Shown: positions 1 through 9,283, numbered from the stretch's first letter. The stretch is 35,299 nucleotides of DNA from Comamonadaceae bacterium (GCA_947445115.1 CANFCG010000023.1:1-35299), one strand, 5' to 3'. Numbers and translations are program-made. The notes: generated by a model not told the origin, from the letters alone.

Positions 1-1276
1 CAATTTTGACGCGCAACGCACCAATGGCATCGTTGACGATCTTTTCTTTGTCTGCACCAAAGAAAATAATGTCGCCGTTTTTAGCGCCTGTGCGAGCCAT
101 GATTTCAGCAATAGCTTTGTCATGAATGTTTTTAACAATCGGCGATTGAAGACCATCGCGACCAGTCGTCACATCATTGACCTTAATCCAAGCCAAGCCT
201 TTAGCGCCGTAAATTTTGACGAACTCGGTGTAGGCATCAATCTCGGAACGCGGCATTTCTGCACCGCCTGGCACGCATAGCGCGACCACTCGCCCACCCT
301 TCATGGTGGCTGGTGCGGAGAACACTTTGAAGTCCACATCCCCCATCACATCTGTGAGTTCAGCAAACTGCATCTTGATGCGCAAATCGGGCTTATCAGA
401 TCCGTACAAATGCATCGCGTCGGCATAGGTCATCACTGGGAAAGCAGCACCATTGCCAAGATTGACGTTGATGGCTTTTTGGAACACTTCAACCATCATG
501 CCCTCGAACATATCGCGAATTTCTTGCTCGGTGAGGAAGCTGGTCTCAATATCTATCTGCGTGAATTCTGGCTGGCGGTCAGCACGTAAGTCTTCGTCAC
601 GGAAGCATTTAACAATTTGGTAATAACGGTCATAGCCCGCCACCATCAAGAGCTGCTTGAACAACTGAGGTGACTGCGGCAAAGCGAAGAACTGCCCTTC
701 TTGCACGCGGCTTGGCACGAGGTAATCGCGCGCGCCTTCAGGCGTAGATTTAGTCAGCATCGGGGTTTCGATGTCCACAAAACCCAGTGCATCCAAGTAG
801 TTACGCACAATCATCGTGACCTTGTAACGCAACATCATGTTGCGCTGCATAGCAGGGCGGCGCAGGTCTAACACGCGGTGCGTGAGCCGCGTGGTCTCGG
901 ACAAATTGTCGTCATCTAACAAGAATGGTGGGGTCACGGATGCATTCAAAATTTTGAGCTCGTGGCACAAGATTTCTATGCCGCCGCTCTTCAAATCCTT
1001 ATTCACTGTGCCGTCAGGACGTGCACGCACGATGCCGGTCATCTGGATACAAAACTCGTTGCGCAGCACTTCAGCAACTTTAAACATCTCGGCGCGATCT
1101 GGATCGCAGACCACTTGCACATAGCCTTCGCGATCGCGCAGGTCAACAAAGATCACGCCGCCATGGTCGCGGCGGCGGTTCACCCAGCCGCACAGCGTGA
1201 CAGATTGACCAATAAACGCCTCGTCAACCAAGCCGCAATAAGAAGTACGCATGGATGTTTGCATTGGGGTTTTCAT
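1..1276 (-). CDS. aspS: Aspartyl-tRNA synthetase, 3' end beyond the window
   Basis: Class II aminoacyl-tRNA synthetase that charges tRNA-Asp (and, in many betaproteobacteria that lack AsnRS, also tRNA-Asn) in the cytoplasm. Reading the minus strand from the ATG at 1276 gives about 425 codons without a stop: an N-terminal OB-fold anticodon-binding domain ([20 protein letters not shown], residues about 20-40), then class II motif 2 with [18 protein letters not shown]. The family is about 590-600 residues, so roughly the last 170 residues lie left of position 1. An AGGAA ribosome-binding site precedes the ATG. It is the last of three minus-strand genes, after fmdB and the DUF502 gene, an order common in Burkholderiales. 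The identification is secure; whether it is discriminating or non-discriminating cannot be decided here. Confidence 0.96.
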   Translation of the reverse strand, partial: MKTPMQTSMRTSYCGLVDEAFIGQSVTLCGWVNRRRDHGGVIFVDLRDREGYVQVVCDPDRAEMFKVAEVLRNEFCIQMTGIVRARPDGTVNKDLKSGGIEILCHELKILNASVTPPFLLDDDNLSETTRLTHRVLDLRRPAMQRNMMLRYKVTMIVRNYLDALGFVDIETPMLTKSTPEGARDYLVPSRVQEGQFFALPQSPQLFKQLLMVAGYDRYYQIVKCFRDEDLRADRQPEFTQIDIETSFLTEQEIRDMFEGMMVEVFQKAINVNLGNGAAFPVMTYADAMHLYGSDKPDLRIKMQFAELTDVMGDVDFKVFSAPATMKGGRVVALCVPGGAEMPRSEIDAYTEFVKIYGAKGLAWIKVNDVTTGRDGLQSPIVKNIHDKAIAEIMARTGAKNGDIIFFGADKEKIVNDAIGALRVKI

Positions 1277-1303
1277 TTTTATCAAGTTCCTAATTTCAAA
1301 ATT

Positions 1304-1933
1304 TTATTTGCCTGCTGGCGCGTTGGCGGGAGCAACAACTCCCATGGAGACCACGTATTTCAAGGCTTCGTCCACACTCATCGACAACTCTTGGCACTCT
1401 GATTTTTTAAACATCATCATGTAGCCACCCGTTGGATTAGGCGTTGTGGGGATGTACACGCTCAAAAATTCCTCAATGATGCCGTGCTGCAAAACTTGCA
1501 AAACATCGCCACTTGGCACACCCGTGACAAAGCCAATGGTCCAAGTGCCCGCACGCGGCCATTCCACCAAAACGGCTTTGCGAAACGCATTGCCGTTTTC
1601 TGAAAATAGCGTGTCAGAAACCTGTTTAACGCTTGAATAGATCGAGCGTACGACGGGAATACGACCCAATAAGGCATCCCACCAGCCAATCAATTGCTTG
1701 CCTAAAAAATTGCTCACCGTCGCGCCAACAAAAAGAAGCACGGCCAACGTCAAAATAACACCGAAGCCCGGAATATGCACCGGCAATAAAACATCAGGCT
1801 GCCAAGCTTTGGGCAGCAGCAGCAGCGATTTATCAAGCGAGCTAATGGCCCACTCCAATAGCCAAATCGTGATGCCCAAGGGCACTAGAACGAGTAGACC
1901 TGCAAAAAACCATTTGCGCAGATTGGCCATCAT
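1304..1933 (-). CDS. DUF502 family inner-membrane protein
   Basis: A 209-residue membrane protein of unknown biochemical function that matches the DUF502 family. Two hydrophobic segments are visible: residues about 9-29 (FFAGLLVLVPLGITIWLLEW) and about 53-75 (GFGVILTLAVLLFVGATVSN). They are followed by a conserved soluble part containing GRIPVVRSIYSSVKQV and a later YIPTTPNPTGG motif, both typical of the family. The first of two adjacent ATG codons at 1933 overlaps the stop of the upstream fmdB gene by four bases (ATGA), indicating translational coupling. The stop is 27 bases before aspS. Family assignment is confident; a role cannot be given from sequence. Confidence 0.9.
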   Translation of the reverse strand: MMANLRKWFFAGLLVLVPLGITIWLLEWAISSLDKSLLLLPKAWQPDVLLPVHIPGFGVILTLAVLLFVGATVSNFLGKQLIGWWDALLGRIPVVRSIYSSVKQVSDTLFSENGNAFRKAVLVEWPRAGTWTIGFVTGVPSGDVLQVLQHGIIEEFLSVYIPTTPNPTGGYMMMFKKSECQELSMSVDEALKYVVSMGVVAPANAPAGK

Positions 1934-2280
1934 GTGGAAGCTCCAGAAGTTGACGTAGAGGGCGACGGCGATGCTACGGGTGTTGGCGCAGGGGCACTGG
2001 CTGCCGCGCCAGATGAATCGGCGCTTGCAGGCGAGGCCACCTCGGAAGCCTTATCTGTAGGTATCTGCGGAGCTATGGCTGTGGATGCAGGCTTTTGACC
2101 CTCGCGGAAATCGGTCACATACCAGCCCGAGCCCTTGAGTTGAAACCCCGCAGCCGTGACTTGTTTTTCGAGTGCGTCATTGCCGCAAGCGGGACAAAGT
2201 GTGAGGGCTGGGTCAGAAATTTTGCGCAAAATGTCTTTCGACACACCGCAGTAGGAGCATTTGTAAGCGTAAATAGGCAT
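1930..2280 (-). CDS. FmdB-type zinc-ribbon protein
   Basis: A 116-residue protein with the FmdB/CxxC zinc-ribbon domain at the N-terminus: MPIYAYKCSYCG with C8 and C11, then LCPACG with the second Cys pair at about residues 33 and 36. The remainder after residue about 65 is low-complexity, rich in Ala, Ser, Pro and Thr, and probably disordered. The family was named from a regulator of formamidase/amidase in Methylophilus, but most members are small zinc-ribbon proteins of unknown role. It heads the minus-strand set fmdB-DUF502-aspS and is divergent from gshA. The start is well supported because MPIYAYKC is the standard family start. Confidence 0.9.
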   Translation of the reverse strand: MPIYAYKCSYCGVSKDILRKISDPALTLCPACGNDALEKQVTAAGFQLKGSGWYVTDFREGQKPASTAIAPQIPTDKASEVASPASADSSGAAASAPAPTPVASPSPSTSTSGAST

Positions 2281-2383
2281 AGCTTTTGATTATCCCACGC
2301 GGCAAGCACCCGCCAGGGCTTGAAACAGCGAAAATTGCCTGCAAGTCTAGCAATCTACTCCAGCTCCCTCTTTGAAAGATTTT

Positions 2384-3685
2384 ATGGTTCCCCACCTCAT
2401 TACTGCTTTAACTGGCCCAACTAACGAGCTAGAACAAAAAATCTTAGACAGCTTGCCTGCCATTGAGCGCTGGTTTCGGATGCAGTGGCTGGAGCACACC
2501 CCGCCGTTTTACACCTCGGTCGATCTGCGCAATGCGGGGTTCAAGCTGGCCCCCGTGGACACCAACCTATACCCCGGCGGCTGGAATAACCTAACACCCG
2601 AGATGCTGCCGCTTGCAGTGCAGGCCGCTCAGTCTGCCATCGAAAAAATCTGCCCCGAAGCTAAAAACCTGCTCCTCATCCCCGAGAACCATACACGGAA
2701 CACGTTTTATTTGACCAATGTGGCGCGGTTAAAGAAGATTTTTCAGCAAGCCGGGTTGAATGTGCGCCTTGGCACGATCAATCCCGAAATCACGGAACCC
2801 ACAACTTTTGATCTCCCCACAGGCGAGCACGTCACCTTAGAGCCTGTCGTTCGCACCAAAAATCGCCTCGGCCTCAAAGACTTCGACCCTTGCACGATTT
2901 TGCTCAATAACGATTTAAGTGCGGGTACGCCAGGCATTTTTCAAAACTTGCATGAACAGCACCTCTTACCACCGCTGCATGCAGGTTGGTATATGCGAAG
3001 GAAATCCACCCATTTTGCGGCCTATGACAAAGTAGCCCACTCTTTTGCAAGCCTTATCGGCATTGATCCGTGGCTGATTAACCCGTATTTTTCACACTGT
3101 GGAAGTGTCAACTTTGCAGCAGGTACAGGCATGGATTGTTTAACGGGCGAAGTGGATAAATTGCTCAAAAAAATCCAAGCCAAATACGATCAATACGGCA
3201 TTACCGAGAAGCCCTTTGTCATTGTGAAAGCCGACAACGGCACCTACGGCATGGGCATCATGACCGTTCGCAGCGTGAAAGACTTAGAGGTCATCAACCG
3301 CAAAACAAAAAACAAAATGAGCGTGGTTAAAGACGGCCAAACGGTGTCTGAGGTCATCATCCAAGAAGGTGTGCAGACGATGGAGCGCGTGAACGAGGCG
3401 ATGGCCGAGCCAGTGGTGTACATGCTGGATCGCTACGTGGTGGGCGGTTTTTACCGTATTCATGCCGAGCGCGGGATTGACGAGAACTTAAACGCCCCTG
3501 GCGCAAGCTTTGTACCGCTGGCCTTTGCCAACGCCACCAACACGCCAGAACTAGGCGAAAAAGTCGGCTGCAGTGCGCCGAATCGGTTTTACATGTACGG
3601 TGTGATTGCTAGGCTGGCGATGCTGGCCGCCAGCTATGAATTGGAAGCCACGGATCCCATAGCGGACGCTGCTGATACGCTTTAA
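2384..3685 (+). CDS. gshA: Glutamate-cysteine ligase (ATP-grasp type)
   Basis: Makes gamma-glutamylcysteine from glutamate, cysteine and ATP, the first step of glutathione synthesis. The protein (433 residues from the ATG at 2384) matches the betaproteobacterial/Acidithiobacillus form of GshA, not the E. coli form. Recognisable segments are FRMQWLEHTPPFYTSVDLRN, LYPGGWNNL, NHTRNTFYLTNVA, PFVIVKADNGTYGMGIMTV (ATP-grasp nucleotide-binding stretch) and EPVVYMLDRYVVGGFYRIH. An in-frame TTG lies four codons upstream at 2372; the ATG is preferred because GAAAG sits at ribosome-binding-site distance. The stop codon TAA directly abuts the ATG of the following M14 gene. In many relatives gshB follows gshA; it does not here. 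Confidence 0.93.
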   Translation: MVPHLITALTGPTNELEQKILDSLPAIERWFRMQWLEHTPPFYTSVDLRNAGFKLAPVDTNLYPGGWNNLTPEMLPLAVQAAQSAIEKICPEAKNLLLIPENHTRNTFYLTNVARLKKIFQQAGLNVRLGTINPEITEPTTFDLPTGEHVTLEPVVRTKNRLGLKDFDPCTILLNNDLSAGTPGIFQNLHEQHLLPPLHAGWYMRRKSTHFAAYDKVAHSFASLIGIDPWLINPYFSHCGSVNFAAGTGMDCLTGEVDKLLKKIQAKYDQYGITEKPFVIVKADNGTYGMGIMTVRSVKDLEVINRKTKNKMSVVKDGQTVSEVIIQEGVQTMERVNEAMAEPVVYMLDRYVVGGFYRIHAERGIDENLNAPGASFVPLAFANATNTPELGEKVGCSAPNRFYMYGVIARLAMLAASYELEATDPIADAADTL

Positions 3686-4462
3686 ATGCTAAGTGCACTC
3701 GCCCTTTGTTTAGAGCTTGCGCATCCTCTGCCCAGCGTGCCAGACAAGCTGTGCAGCAGTGTCAAGCTAGAGGCATCCAGTGCCACATCGGTCAAAGGGC
3801 ATGCCATTTTGCAGCGAGATGTCAGCGCAGCATCCGAGCAAGCGCCTAAGCGCCGCGTACTCGTTCTGGGCGGCATTCACGGCGACGAGCTTTCATCCAG
3901 CTCGCTGGTTTTTCATTGGATTGAACACGCCGAGGCCATGCCAGCGGACACGTACTGGCGATTCATACCCACACTTAATCCCGATGGCATGCTCGCCAAG
4001 CGTCCACAACGAACGAATGCCAACGGCGTCGATTTAAACCGCAACTTCCCCACGCCGAATTGGCAGCGTGATGCCGTGAGTTACTGGACAATAAAAACCA
4101 AACGCGACCCACGTCGCTTCCCAGGCAACAAGCCTCTGTCTGAGCCAGAGTCGAGATACCTGCACGCGCAAATTGACAGCTTCAAGCCCGACATCATCAT
4201 CAGCATCCATGCACCGTTTGGCGTGCTAGATTTCGATGGCCCTTCCGTTCCGCCCGAAAAATTAGGCCGACTGTACTTAGACCAAGTAGGCATCTACCCC
4301 GGCAGCTTGGGTAACTACGGCGGCAAAACGCTGGGAATTCCCGTTATCACCGTCGAGCTACCGAATGCCACCAAAGCACCGTCTAGCATAGAGATGCGCC
4401 AGATGTGGCTGGATTTAGTGCGTTGGATGAGTGCCCACCCAGCGCAAACTTCAGCGCATTAG
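3686..4462 (+). CDS. M14-family zinc carboxypeptidase (MpaA-like)
   Basis: A 258-residue zinc peptidase. Visible M14 landmarks are the first zinc pair H65 and E68 in GGIHGDE, the substrate-pocket NPDG at about 98-101, the GVDLNRNFP motif at 114-122, the third zinc ligand H175 in IISIHAPFG, and the catalytic Glu at about 224 in ITVELPNA. The family includes MpaA murein tripeptide amidase, which removes meso-diaminopimelate from gamma-D-Glu-mDap during cell-wall recycling. Substrate is inferred from family only. The N-terminal 50 residues are poorly conserved-looking and not a clear signal peptide, so a cytoplasmic location is likely. The ATG follows the gshA stop with no spacer, so translation is probably coupled. 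The gene converges with htpG with one base between the stops. Confidence 0.85.
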   Translation: MLSALALCLELAHPLPSVPDKLCSSVKLEASSATSVKGHAILQRDVSAASEQAPKRRVLVLGGIHGDELSSSSLVFHWIEHAEAMPADTYWRFIPTLNPDGMLAKRPQRTNANGVDLNRNFPTPNWQRDAVSYWTIKTKRDPRRFPGNKPLSEPESRYLHAQIDSFKPDIIISIHAPFGVLDFDGPSVPPEKLGRLYLDQVGIYPGSLGNYGGKTLGIPVITVELPNATKAPSSIEMRQMWLDLVRWMSAHPAQTSAH

Positions 4463-4463
4463 C

Positions 4464-6362
4464 TTACGACAGCAGCGCGTTCACACGTTTGACGTAGGCA
4501 GCAGGGTCAGCAGGCATACCACCTTCGGCCAGCATGGCTTGATCAAACAAGATGTGCGCGAGGTCATTGAAATTGACCGAACCCTCAAGCTTTTTAACCA
4601 ACGCGTGTTCTGTGTTGATCTCCAAAATTGGCTTGCTCTCGGGAGCAGCCTGACCCGCTTGTTTGAGCATACGGGCCATTTGTGTGCTCATGCCGTTGTC
4701 CGTCACGACCAAGCAAGCAGGGGAGTCCACCAAACGTGTCGTCACACGCACATCTTCGGCTTTGTCCTTGAGCGCTTCTTTAAGCTTTGCAAGCAAGGGC
4801 TTGGCAGATTCCGCGGCCTCTTCCGCCGCCTTCTTCTCTGCGTCGTCTTGCAGTTTGCCTAAATCAAACGCGCCTTTGGCCACGCTTTGCAGCGTCGTGC
4901 CGTCAAACTCATTTAAGAAGCCCAGCGCCCATTCATCCACACGATCGGACATCAACAGAACCTCGATGCCCTTCTTTTTAAACACTTCGAGCTGCGGGCT
5001 ATTCTTAGCCGCCGCCAATGTTTCAGCGGTAATGTAGTAGATGGCCTCTTGTCCCTCTTTCATACGAGCTTTGTAGTCCGCAAAGCCCACGGTCACGGCG
5101 TCCGTGGTGCTGGACGCAAAGCGCAAGAGCTTGGCGATTTTGTCTTTGTTTTGCATGTCCTCGCCAATGCCTTCTTTCAGCACCGCGCCAAACGCTTCGT
5201 AGAACTTGGCATACGTCGGCGCATCCATGCCCTCCAGCATCGACAAAATGCGGCGCGTATTGCCTTCGCGAATCGCCTTGGTGTCGCGCGACTCTTGCAA
5301 CAACTCACGCGAGACGTTGAGCGGCAAATCAGCCGAATCAATCACGCCCTTTACAAAACGCAAATACACAGGCATCAGCGCTTCGGCATCGTCCATGATG
5401 AAGACGCGTTTGACGTAGAGCTTGATGCCCGCCTTCTTGTCACGATTCCACAAATCGTGCGGCGCAGTAGAAGGAATATAAAGCAGCTGCGTGTACTCGG
5501 TTTTGCCCTCTACGCGGTTGTGGCTATGGGCTAGCGGCGCGGCGTAGTCGTAACTAATCTGCTTGTAAAAATCGTCATATTGCTCTTGAGTGATGTCAGA
5601 CTTAGCACGCGTCCACATCGCACTAGCTTTGTTAATCGTCTCCCACTCGTCCGTCGTCACCATCTCGCCAGGTTGGTTATCTTTGCCTTCCTTCCACTCT
5701 TCTTTACGCATCAAAATCGGCAGCGAAATGTGCTCGGCGTATTTGTTGATGATGGATTTGAGCTTCCAGCTTGATAAGAAGTCACCAATCTCGCTAGAGC
5801 CTTCCTCGTCAGTACGCAGGTGCAACGTGACACTCGTGCCGCGCTCTTCTTTGGTGATCACTTCGGTTTCAAAATCACCCGCGCCACCGCTAATCCAGCG
5901 CACGCCCTCGGATGCTTGCGTACCGCCTCGACGTGTCTCCACGACCATTTTGTCGGCAACGATAAAACCAGAATAAAAGCCCACGCCAAATTGGCCAATC
6001 AGCGAGCCGTTGTCTTTTGCGCTGGCTTTTTGCGCATCACCTAGCTTGGATACAAAGTCTTTCGTACCCGACTTCGCAATCGTGCCAAGGTGCGCAATGG
6101 CTTCTTCAGCAGTCATTCCAATGCCGTTGTCCGAAATCGTGATCGCACGCGCTGCTTTATCAAACGAGACGCGAACTTCAAGCTCCGACTTGCCCTCAAA
6201 CAACGCAGGATTATTTAGCCCTTCAAATCGTAATTTGTCGCAAGCATCCGAGGCGTTAGAGATCAGCTCGCGCAAAAATATTTCTTTGTTGGAATACAGC
6301 GAGTGCGTCACAAGATGCAAGAGCTGCGCGACTTCTGCTTGAAAGGAATGTTTAGTGGTCAT
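4464..6362 (-). CDS. htpG: Chaperone HtpG (bacterial Hsp90)
   Basis: ATP-dependent cytoplasmic dimeric chaperone of the Hsp90 family. The 632-residue product has the full domain set: a GHKL ATPase domain with [18 protein letters not shown] near residue 30, DNGIGM near 80-85 and [20 protein letters not shown] near 125; a middle domain (about 240-430) with [23 protein letters not shown] and [10 protein letters not shown]; and a C-terminal dimerisation domain. The length is standard for HtpG. A sigma-32-like promoter lies directly upstream on the same strand. The ATG at 6362 gives [18 protein letters not shown], the usual family start. No obvious Shine-Dalgarno is visible. Confidence 0.98.
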   Translation of the reverse strand: MTTKHSFQAEVAQLLHLVTHSLYSNKEIFLRELISNASDACDKLRFEGLNNPALFEGKSELEVRVSFDKAARAITISDNGIGMTAEEAIAHLGTIAKSGTKDFVSKLGDAQKASAKDNGSLIGQFGVGFYSGFIVADKMVVETRRGGTQASEGVRWISGGAGDFETEVITKEERGTSVTLHLRTDEEGSSEIGDFLSSWKLKSIINKYAEHISLPILMRKEEWKEGKDNQPGEMVTTDEWETINKASAMWTRAKSDITQEQYDDFYKQISYDYAAPLAHSHNRVEGKTEYTQLLYIPSTAPHDLWNRDKKAGIKLYVKRVFIMDDAEALMPVYLRFVKGVIDSADLPLNVSRELLQESRDTKAIREGNTRRILSMLEGMDAPTYAKFYEAFGAVLKEGIGEDMQNKDKIAKLLRFASSTTDAVTVGFADYKARMKEGQEAIYYITAETLAAAKNSPQLEVFKKKGIEVLLMSDRVDEWALGFLNEFDGTTLQSVAKGAFDLGKLQDDAEKKAAEEAAESAKPLLAKLKEALKDKAEDVRVTTRLVDSPACLVVTDNGMSTQMARMLKQAGQAAPESKPILEINTEHALVKKLEGSVNFNDLAHILFDQAMLAEGGMPADPAAYVKRVNALLS

Positions 6363-6400
6363 AGTTCAAAAAGTAAAAAGAAAAGGGGACATCCCTAGAG

Positions 6401-6426
6401 CTAGGGGCGTTGTTCGAAAATTCAAG
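6401..6426 (-). promoter_or_regulatory. Candidate sigma-32 heat-shock promoter of htpG
   Basis: On the minus strand the 83-base gap before htpG reads CTTGAAT (6426-6420), a 12-base spacer, then CCCCTAG (6407-6401). This is close to the sigma-32 consensus CTTGAAA-N11-16-CCCCATnT, and transcription would begin about 30-35 bases before the htpG ATG. The -10 half overlaps a small inverted repeat, CCCTAG-AG-CTAGGG (6393-6406). The assignment rests on the consensus and on the gene being a classic heat-shock gene. Confidence 0.55.
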
Positions 6427-6445
6427 CGATTCACTTCCGTATGGG

Positions 6446-7306
6446 TCAATTTCCCAGCTCAATCCTAAGCAGAATATCTATAGCATCTTTTTTTTGAAAT
6501 TCCGTATATTTTGTATCTCGAATAATCGACTCAAACTCGGCTCTCAGTGGAACAAGCGCCGAGGTCGGGAAGTTCTTCAAAACTCCTGATGTCATGTAAA
6601 TATTTTCGCGCGTACGCAGATAAGCGCTAATCTCTGGCAATACGTCAACAGCGTCACCACCAAGTAGTCGAAGTGCATTGAGTGCGGCTTGACGGTTGAA
6701 TTTTTCAGAATCAGTCAAAGCACGCCCAAGCGCTTTTACTGCTGAACTTGGTGACTGTTTGCCAGAATATCCCAGAGCAATAAGTGCCACCACACGTTCG
6801 CGTGCATCTGCAGAAGCGGCAGCTTTAACTAGAAAGGGAACAGCATCGGCTTGGCTAGTTTTCCCGAGCTTTGCGATAGTGTTGATGCGTTCGACTGGGT
6901 CGTTGCCATTCAACACACTAGCAGCTGCAAAATAAAAATCACTTGTCGGATTGGCAGAAGGCGTTAATTCGGTCAAGATCCACCCTAAATCGTATTGATT
7001 ACTCGTTGTTTGCAACAGTTGCTCTATCACTTTAGGCGCTAGGGGCCAAGCCTTAGCTCCCGCTTGGCGAAGCTGGGTACGCACGCTACTAAACTCACTT
7101 GTTGACATTGCTTGTGACATAGGGGTGTTTATGTTCGGAAAGTTGCTCATCGAACTTTGTCCAGCATTCCATTTTTTAATCGCCGTATAAAAGTAATCTT
7201 GCAAGGTTTGACTAATTGGCTCTGGCGCGCCAGCACTTTGTCCGTTGGCTACGCAAAGCGTCATGGCAAGCACGAGACTCAAAAATAGTTTACAAAACAG
7301 GTTCAT
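6446..7306 (-). CDS. Secreted HEAT-repeat protein
   Basis: A 286-residue protein with a clear signal peptide (MNLFCKLFLSLVLAMTLCVANG, residues 1-22, cleavage near NGQ). The mature part contains helical HEAT-like repeats, seen as successive units around VERINTIAKLGKTSQADAVPFL, ARERVVALIALGYSGKQS and FNRQAALNALRLLGGDAVDVLP (residues about 135-225). Such repeats are protein-binding scaffolds; no catalytic motif is visible and I do not know a function. It is probably periplasmic or an envelope protein. It stands between htpG and the VapBC-like pair with short gaps (83 and 46 bases) and may be transcribed separately. Confidence 0.75.
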   Translation of the reverse strand: MNLFCKLFLSLVLAMTLCVANGQSAGAPEPISQTLQDYFYTAIKKWNAGQSSMSNFPNINTPMSQAMSTSEFSSVRTQLRQAGAKAWPLAPKVIEQLLQTTSNQYDLGWILTELTPSANPTSDFYFAAASVLNGNDPVERINTIAKLGKTSQADAVPFLVKAAASADARERVVALIALGYSGKQSPSSAVKALGRALTDSEKFNRQAALNALRLLGGDAVDVLPEISAYLRTRENIYMTSGVLKNFPTSALVPLRAEFESIIRDTKYTEFQKKDAIDILLRIELGN

Positions 7307-7352
7307 GGAAGTGCTTCTCTTTGTGAATGATTAAACTGATTGACGAATGAAA

Positions 7353-7880
7353 TTATGGCGCAAGCAACAACCAGTTTTGAAGATCGAAACGCTTGAAGTC
7401 AGCATCAAATGTGACAAGACGCAAAGCCGTCGTTTCCGCAACGGCAGCTAAATAAGCGTCCGTTGACATTCGAGCAGGCACATCGTGACTCAAACTAATT
7501 AGAGCTGCATTCGTCAGCTTAGCCGTATCGGTAGTCTCTGGCAGCCACTTCACTAAAGGCGTATCTAAAAAATTTAGGTAGGCAACGTGGGCTTCTTTTA
7601 GAGACAACACGGACGGCCCCATCACCGCTTTTTGCGATAACAACCGAATCATGCCAAGCATCGTTGCTCTGCAAAACCACATCAGCGTCCCCTTGGCCTG
7701 CTCTGCCTGCCAATATGCCAATGCTTGTTTGTGATGGTCATGCTCGGTATGAGCGAGCGCAACCCAAACATTAATATCGAGAAGATCGCCTTTGGGAGCT
7801 CGACTCATCAACCAATCATTCAATGTGTCACCATCATTCACTTGTAATGGGCTACTAGCTTTATATGCTGGATATTTCAT
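7353..7880 (-). CDS. PIN-domain ribonuclease, VapC-like toxin
   Basis: A 175-residue protein with a PIN domain beginning LLDINVWVALAHTEHDHH (catalytic Asp about residue 35). Later acidic residues lie in STDAYLAAVAE and in TFDADFKRF, as expected for the Mg-dependent RNase site. It resembles the PIN subgroup known from Mycobacterium VapC toxins. The ATG at 7880 overlaps the stop of the putative antitoxin by four bases, as usual in type II modules, although a later ATG (MSRAPKGDLLDINV) could also serve. The 30 residues before the PIN core are an unusual extension. Toxicity and RNA target are inferred only. Confidence 0.82.
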   Translation of the reverse strand: MKYPAYKASSPLQVNDGDTLNDWLMSRAPKGDLLDINVWVALAHTEHDHHKQALAYWQAEQAKGTLMWFCRATMLGMIRLLSQKAVMGPSVLSLKEAHVAYLNFLDTPLVKWLPETTDTAKLTNAALISLSHDVPARMSTDAYLAAVAETTALRLVTFDADFKRFDLQNWLLLAP

Positions 7881-8185
7881 GCCGATTTTGTTTTGAAACG
7901 CCCCGTGCCAAACGCGTCCCGCTCTAAGGTTTCCGCATCCATCAATTCATAAAGATCAGCATTGCTGAGCGACTTCATTGAGATCGCCATGGGTCCTTTT
8001 GACGGAATCGTGGGCGGCGGGCAGTATTTTCTAGGCTCGACCGCAATTGGCACTGGCGCATCTGCTGCTGCCAACCCTTTCTCTAGCAAGCCAATAACCG
8101 TTTCGCGCAGCGTCACACCATCAATCGCCGCTCGAGTTTTGAGATAGACGAACAGTTCGCCTGGGAAGTCTAATGTTGTACGCAT
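7877..8185 (-). CDS. Ribbon-helix-helix-like VapB antitoxin
   Basis: A 102-residue partner of the PIN toxin. The N-terminus MRTTLDFPGELFVYLKTRAA, followed by DGVTLRETVIGLLEKGL, has the beta-strand plus two-helix layout of ribbon-helix-helix (CopG/Arc-like) antitoxins. The C-terminal part (IPSKGPMAISMKSLSNADLYELMD) resembles the toxin-binding tail of such antitoxins. An in-frame start 22 codons upstream is open, but the ATG at 8185 is chosen because the conserved domain begins exactly there. Antitoxins of this kind usually repress their own operon; no operator was identified with confidence. Confidence 0.75.
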   Translation of the reverse strand: MRTTLDFPGELFVYLKTRAAIDGVTLRETVIGLLEKGLAAADAPVPIAVEPRKYCPPPTIPSKGPMAISMKSLSNADLYELMDAETLERDAFGTGRFKTKSA

Positions 8186-8225
8186 ATTTATGATTTTATG
8201 CAAATATGCGACACCGTCAACCCGC

Positions 8226-9257
8226 TTACTTCGGCAAACTCTCCACCTCACGCTGCCAACGATCTAAAAGGCGCTTACGCTCCGCCGCTTTGCCATATTT
8301 TTCAAAGTCGTATTTAATCAATCGCACATGGTCTAACAGTGGGATTTTTGGATCAGGCTTGAAAGACTTATTAGCTGGCACTTGCAGGCTGTTGGCTCTA
8401 GCGCCCACGCCTTGTCCAGCGGGGCTCATGAGCCAATCGTAGTATTTTTTGGCAGCCTCTGGATTTCTGCTGCCTTTGATAAGCGCAATACCACCAATTT
8501 CATAGCTCGTACCTTCACACGGCGCGCCCGATTTGACGGGGTAGCCGTTATGCGTCCAGCCATCAAAGCCAAAGATGAACGACAGTCCAATCGCCACTTC
8601 GCCCTTGGCAACGTTGGGCGCTTGCGCCGTACCGCTGCGGGTGTAGGTGGTAATGTTTTTGTGCAGCTTTTTCATATAGTCAAAAGCTGCGTCTTCGCCC
8701 ATCAGTTGCACCAGCCCCGCCAAGATGGTGTACGCGGTACCGCTAGCTGCTGGATGCGAGGTTTCAATTTCGCCCTTGTAGCGCGGGTCTAACAAATCCT
8801 TCCAGCATTTGGGTTCGGGCAACTTCTTTTTCTTCAGCACTTCGGTGTTCCAACCGAAGCCAATCGCTGATGTATAAAAGCCACCAACACGATTGCCTGT
8901 CATGGCGTATTGCCGCACGCTCCATAAATGCAGATCGTTGATGTAGCTTGGACGATACGCCTCCAGCAGTCCCACCTCGGCAGCCTGCAAAAACGGATCG
9001 CCCGTGCCGCCCCACCAGATATCGGTTTTGGGATTCGCCGCTTCAGCGCGAAGTTGCGCGAGCGCCTCACCCGTAGGTTTGCGCACTTGCAAAACCTTTT
9101 GCCCTGTCGCTTTTTGATAATCACTGGCCGCCAAGTCACACCACGCTTGGTCGGTAGAGCAAATGGCATTGGCTGTGCCTTGCTGGGCAATGGCTACGGA
9201 GCAGATGGCCGCACAGGCTAATGCGGATAAGGCCTTCAGAAGGAGGAGGTGTTTCAT
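8226..9257 (-). CDS. ABC transporter periplasmic substrate-binding protein (AfuA/PotD-like)
   Basis: A 343-residue exported solute-binding protein with signal peptide MKHLLLLKALSALACAAICS (cleavage near AIAQ, residues 22-25). The mature sequence has features of the family-1 iron/polyamine/phosphonate binding proteins: KTDIWWGGTGDPFLQAAEVG, GFGWNTEVLKKKKLPEPKCW, DLLDPRYKGEIETSHPAASG and GGIALIKGSRNPEAAKKYYD. No permease or ATPase gene is adjacent, so it is an orphan in this window. Ligand cannot be fixed: ferric iron, 2-aminoethylphosphonate or polyamines are all compatible. It ends 40 bases before the VapB-like start, and a palindromic repeat lies upstream. Confidence 0.85.
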   Translation of the reverse strand: MKHLLLLKALSALACAAICSVAIAQQGTANAICSTDQAWCDLAASDYQKATGQKVLQVRKPTGEALAQLRAEAANPKTDIWWGGTGDPFLQAAEVGLLEAYRPSYINDLHLWSVRQYAMTGNRVGGFYTSAIGFGWNTEVLKKKKLPEPKCWKDLLDPRYKGEIETSHPAASGTAYTILAGLVQLMGEDAAFDYMKKLHKNITTYTRSGTAQAPNVAKGEVAIGLSFIFGFDGWTHNGYPVKSGAPCEGTSYEIGGIALIKGSRNPEAAKKYYDWLMSPAGQGVGARANSLQVPANKSFKPDPKIPLLDHVRLIKYDFEKYGKAAERKRLLDRWQREVESLPK

Positions 9258-9283
9258 TTTTACTTTCTAAAGATTAAACTTTA

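Noticed and set aside
5049-5534. Plus-strand open frame of 161 codons opposite htpG
   Set aside because: The His/Arg/Ala-rich translation and position inside a conserved chaperone gene mark it as a shadow.
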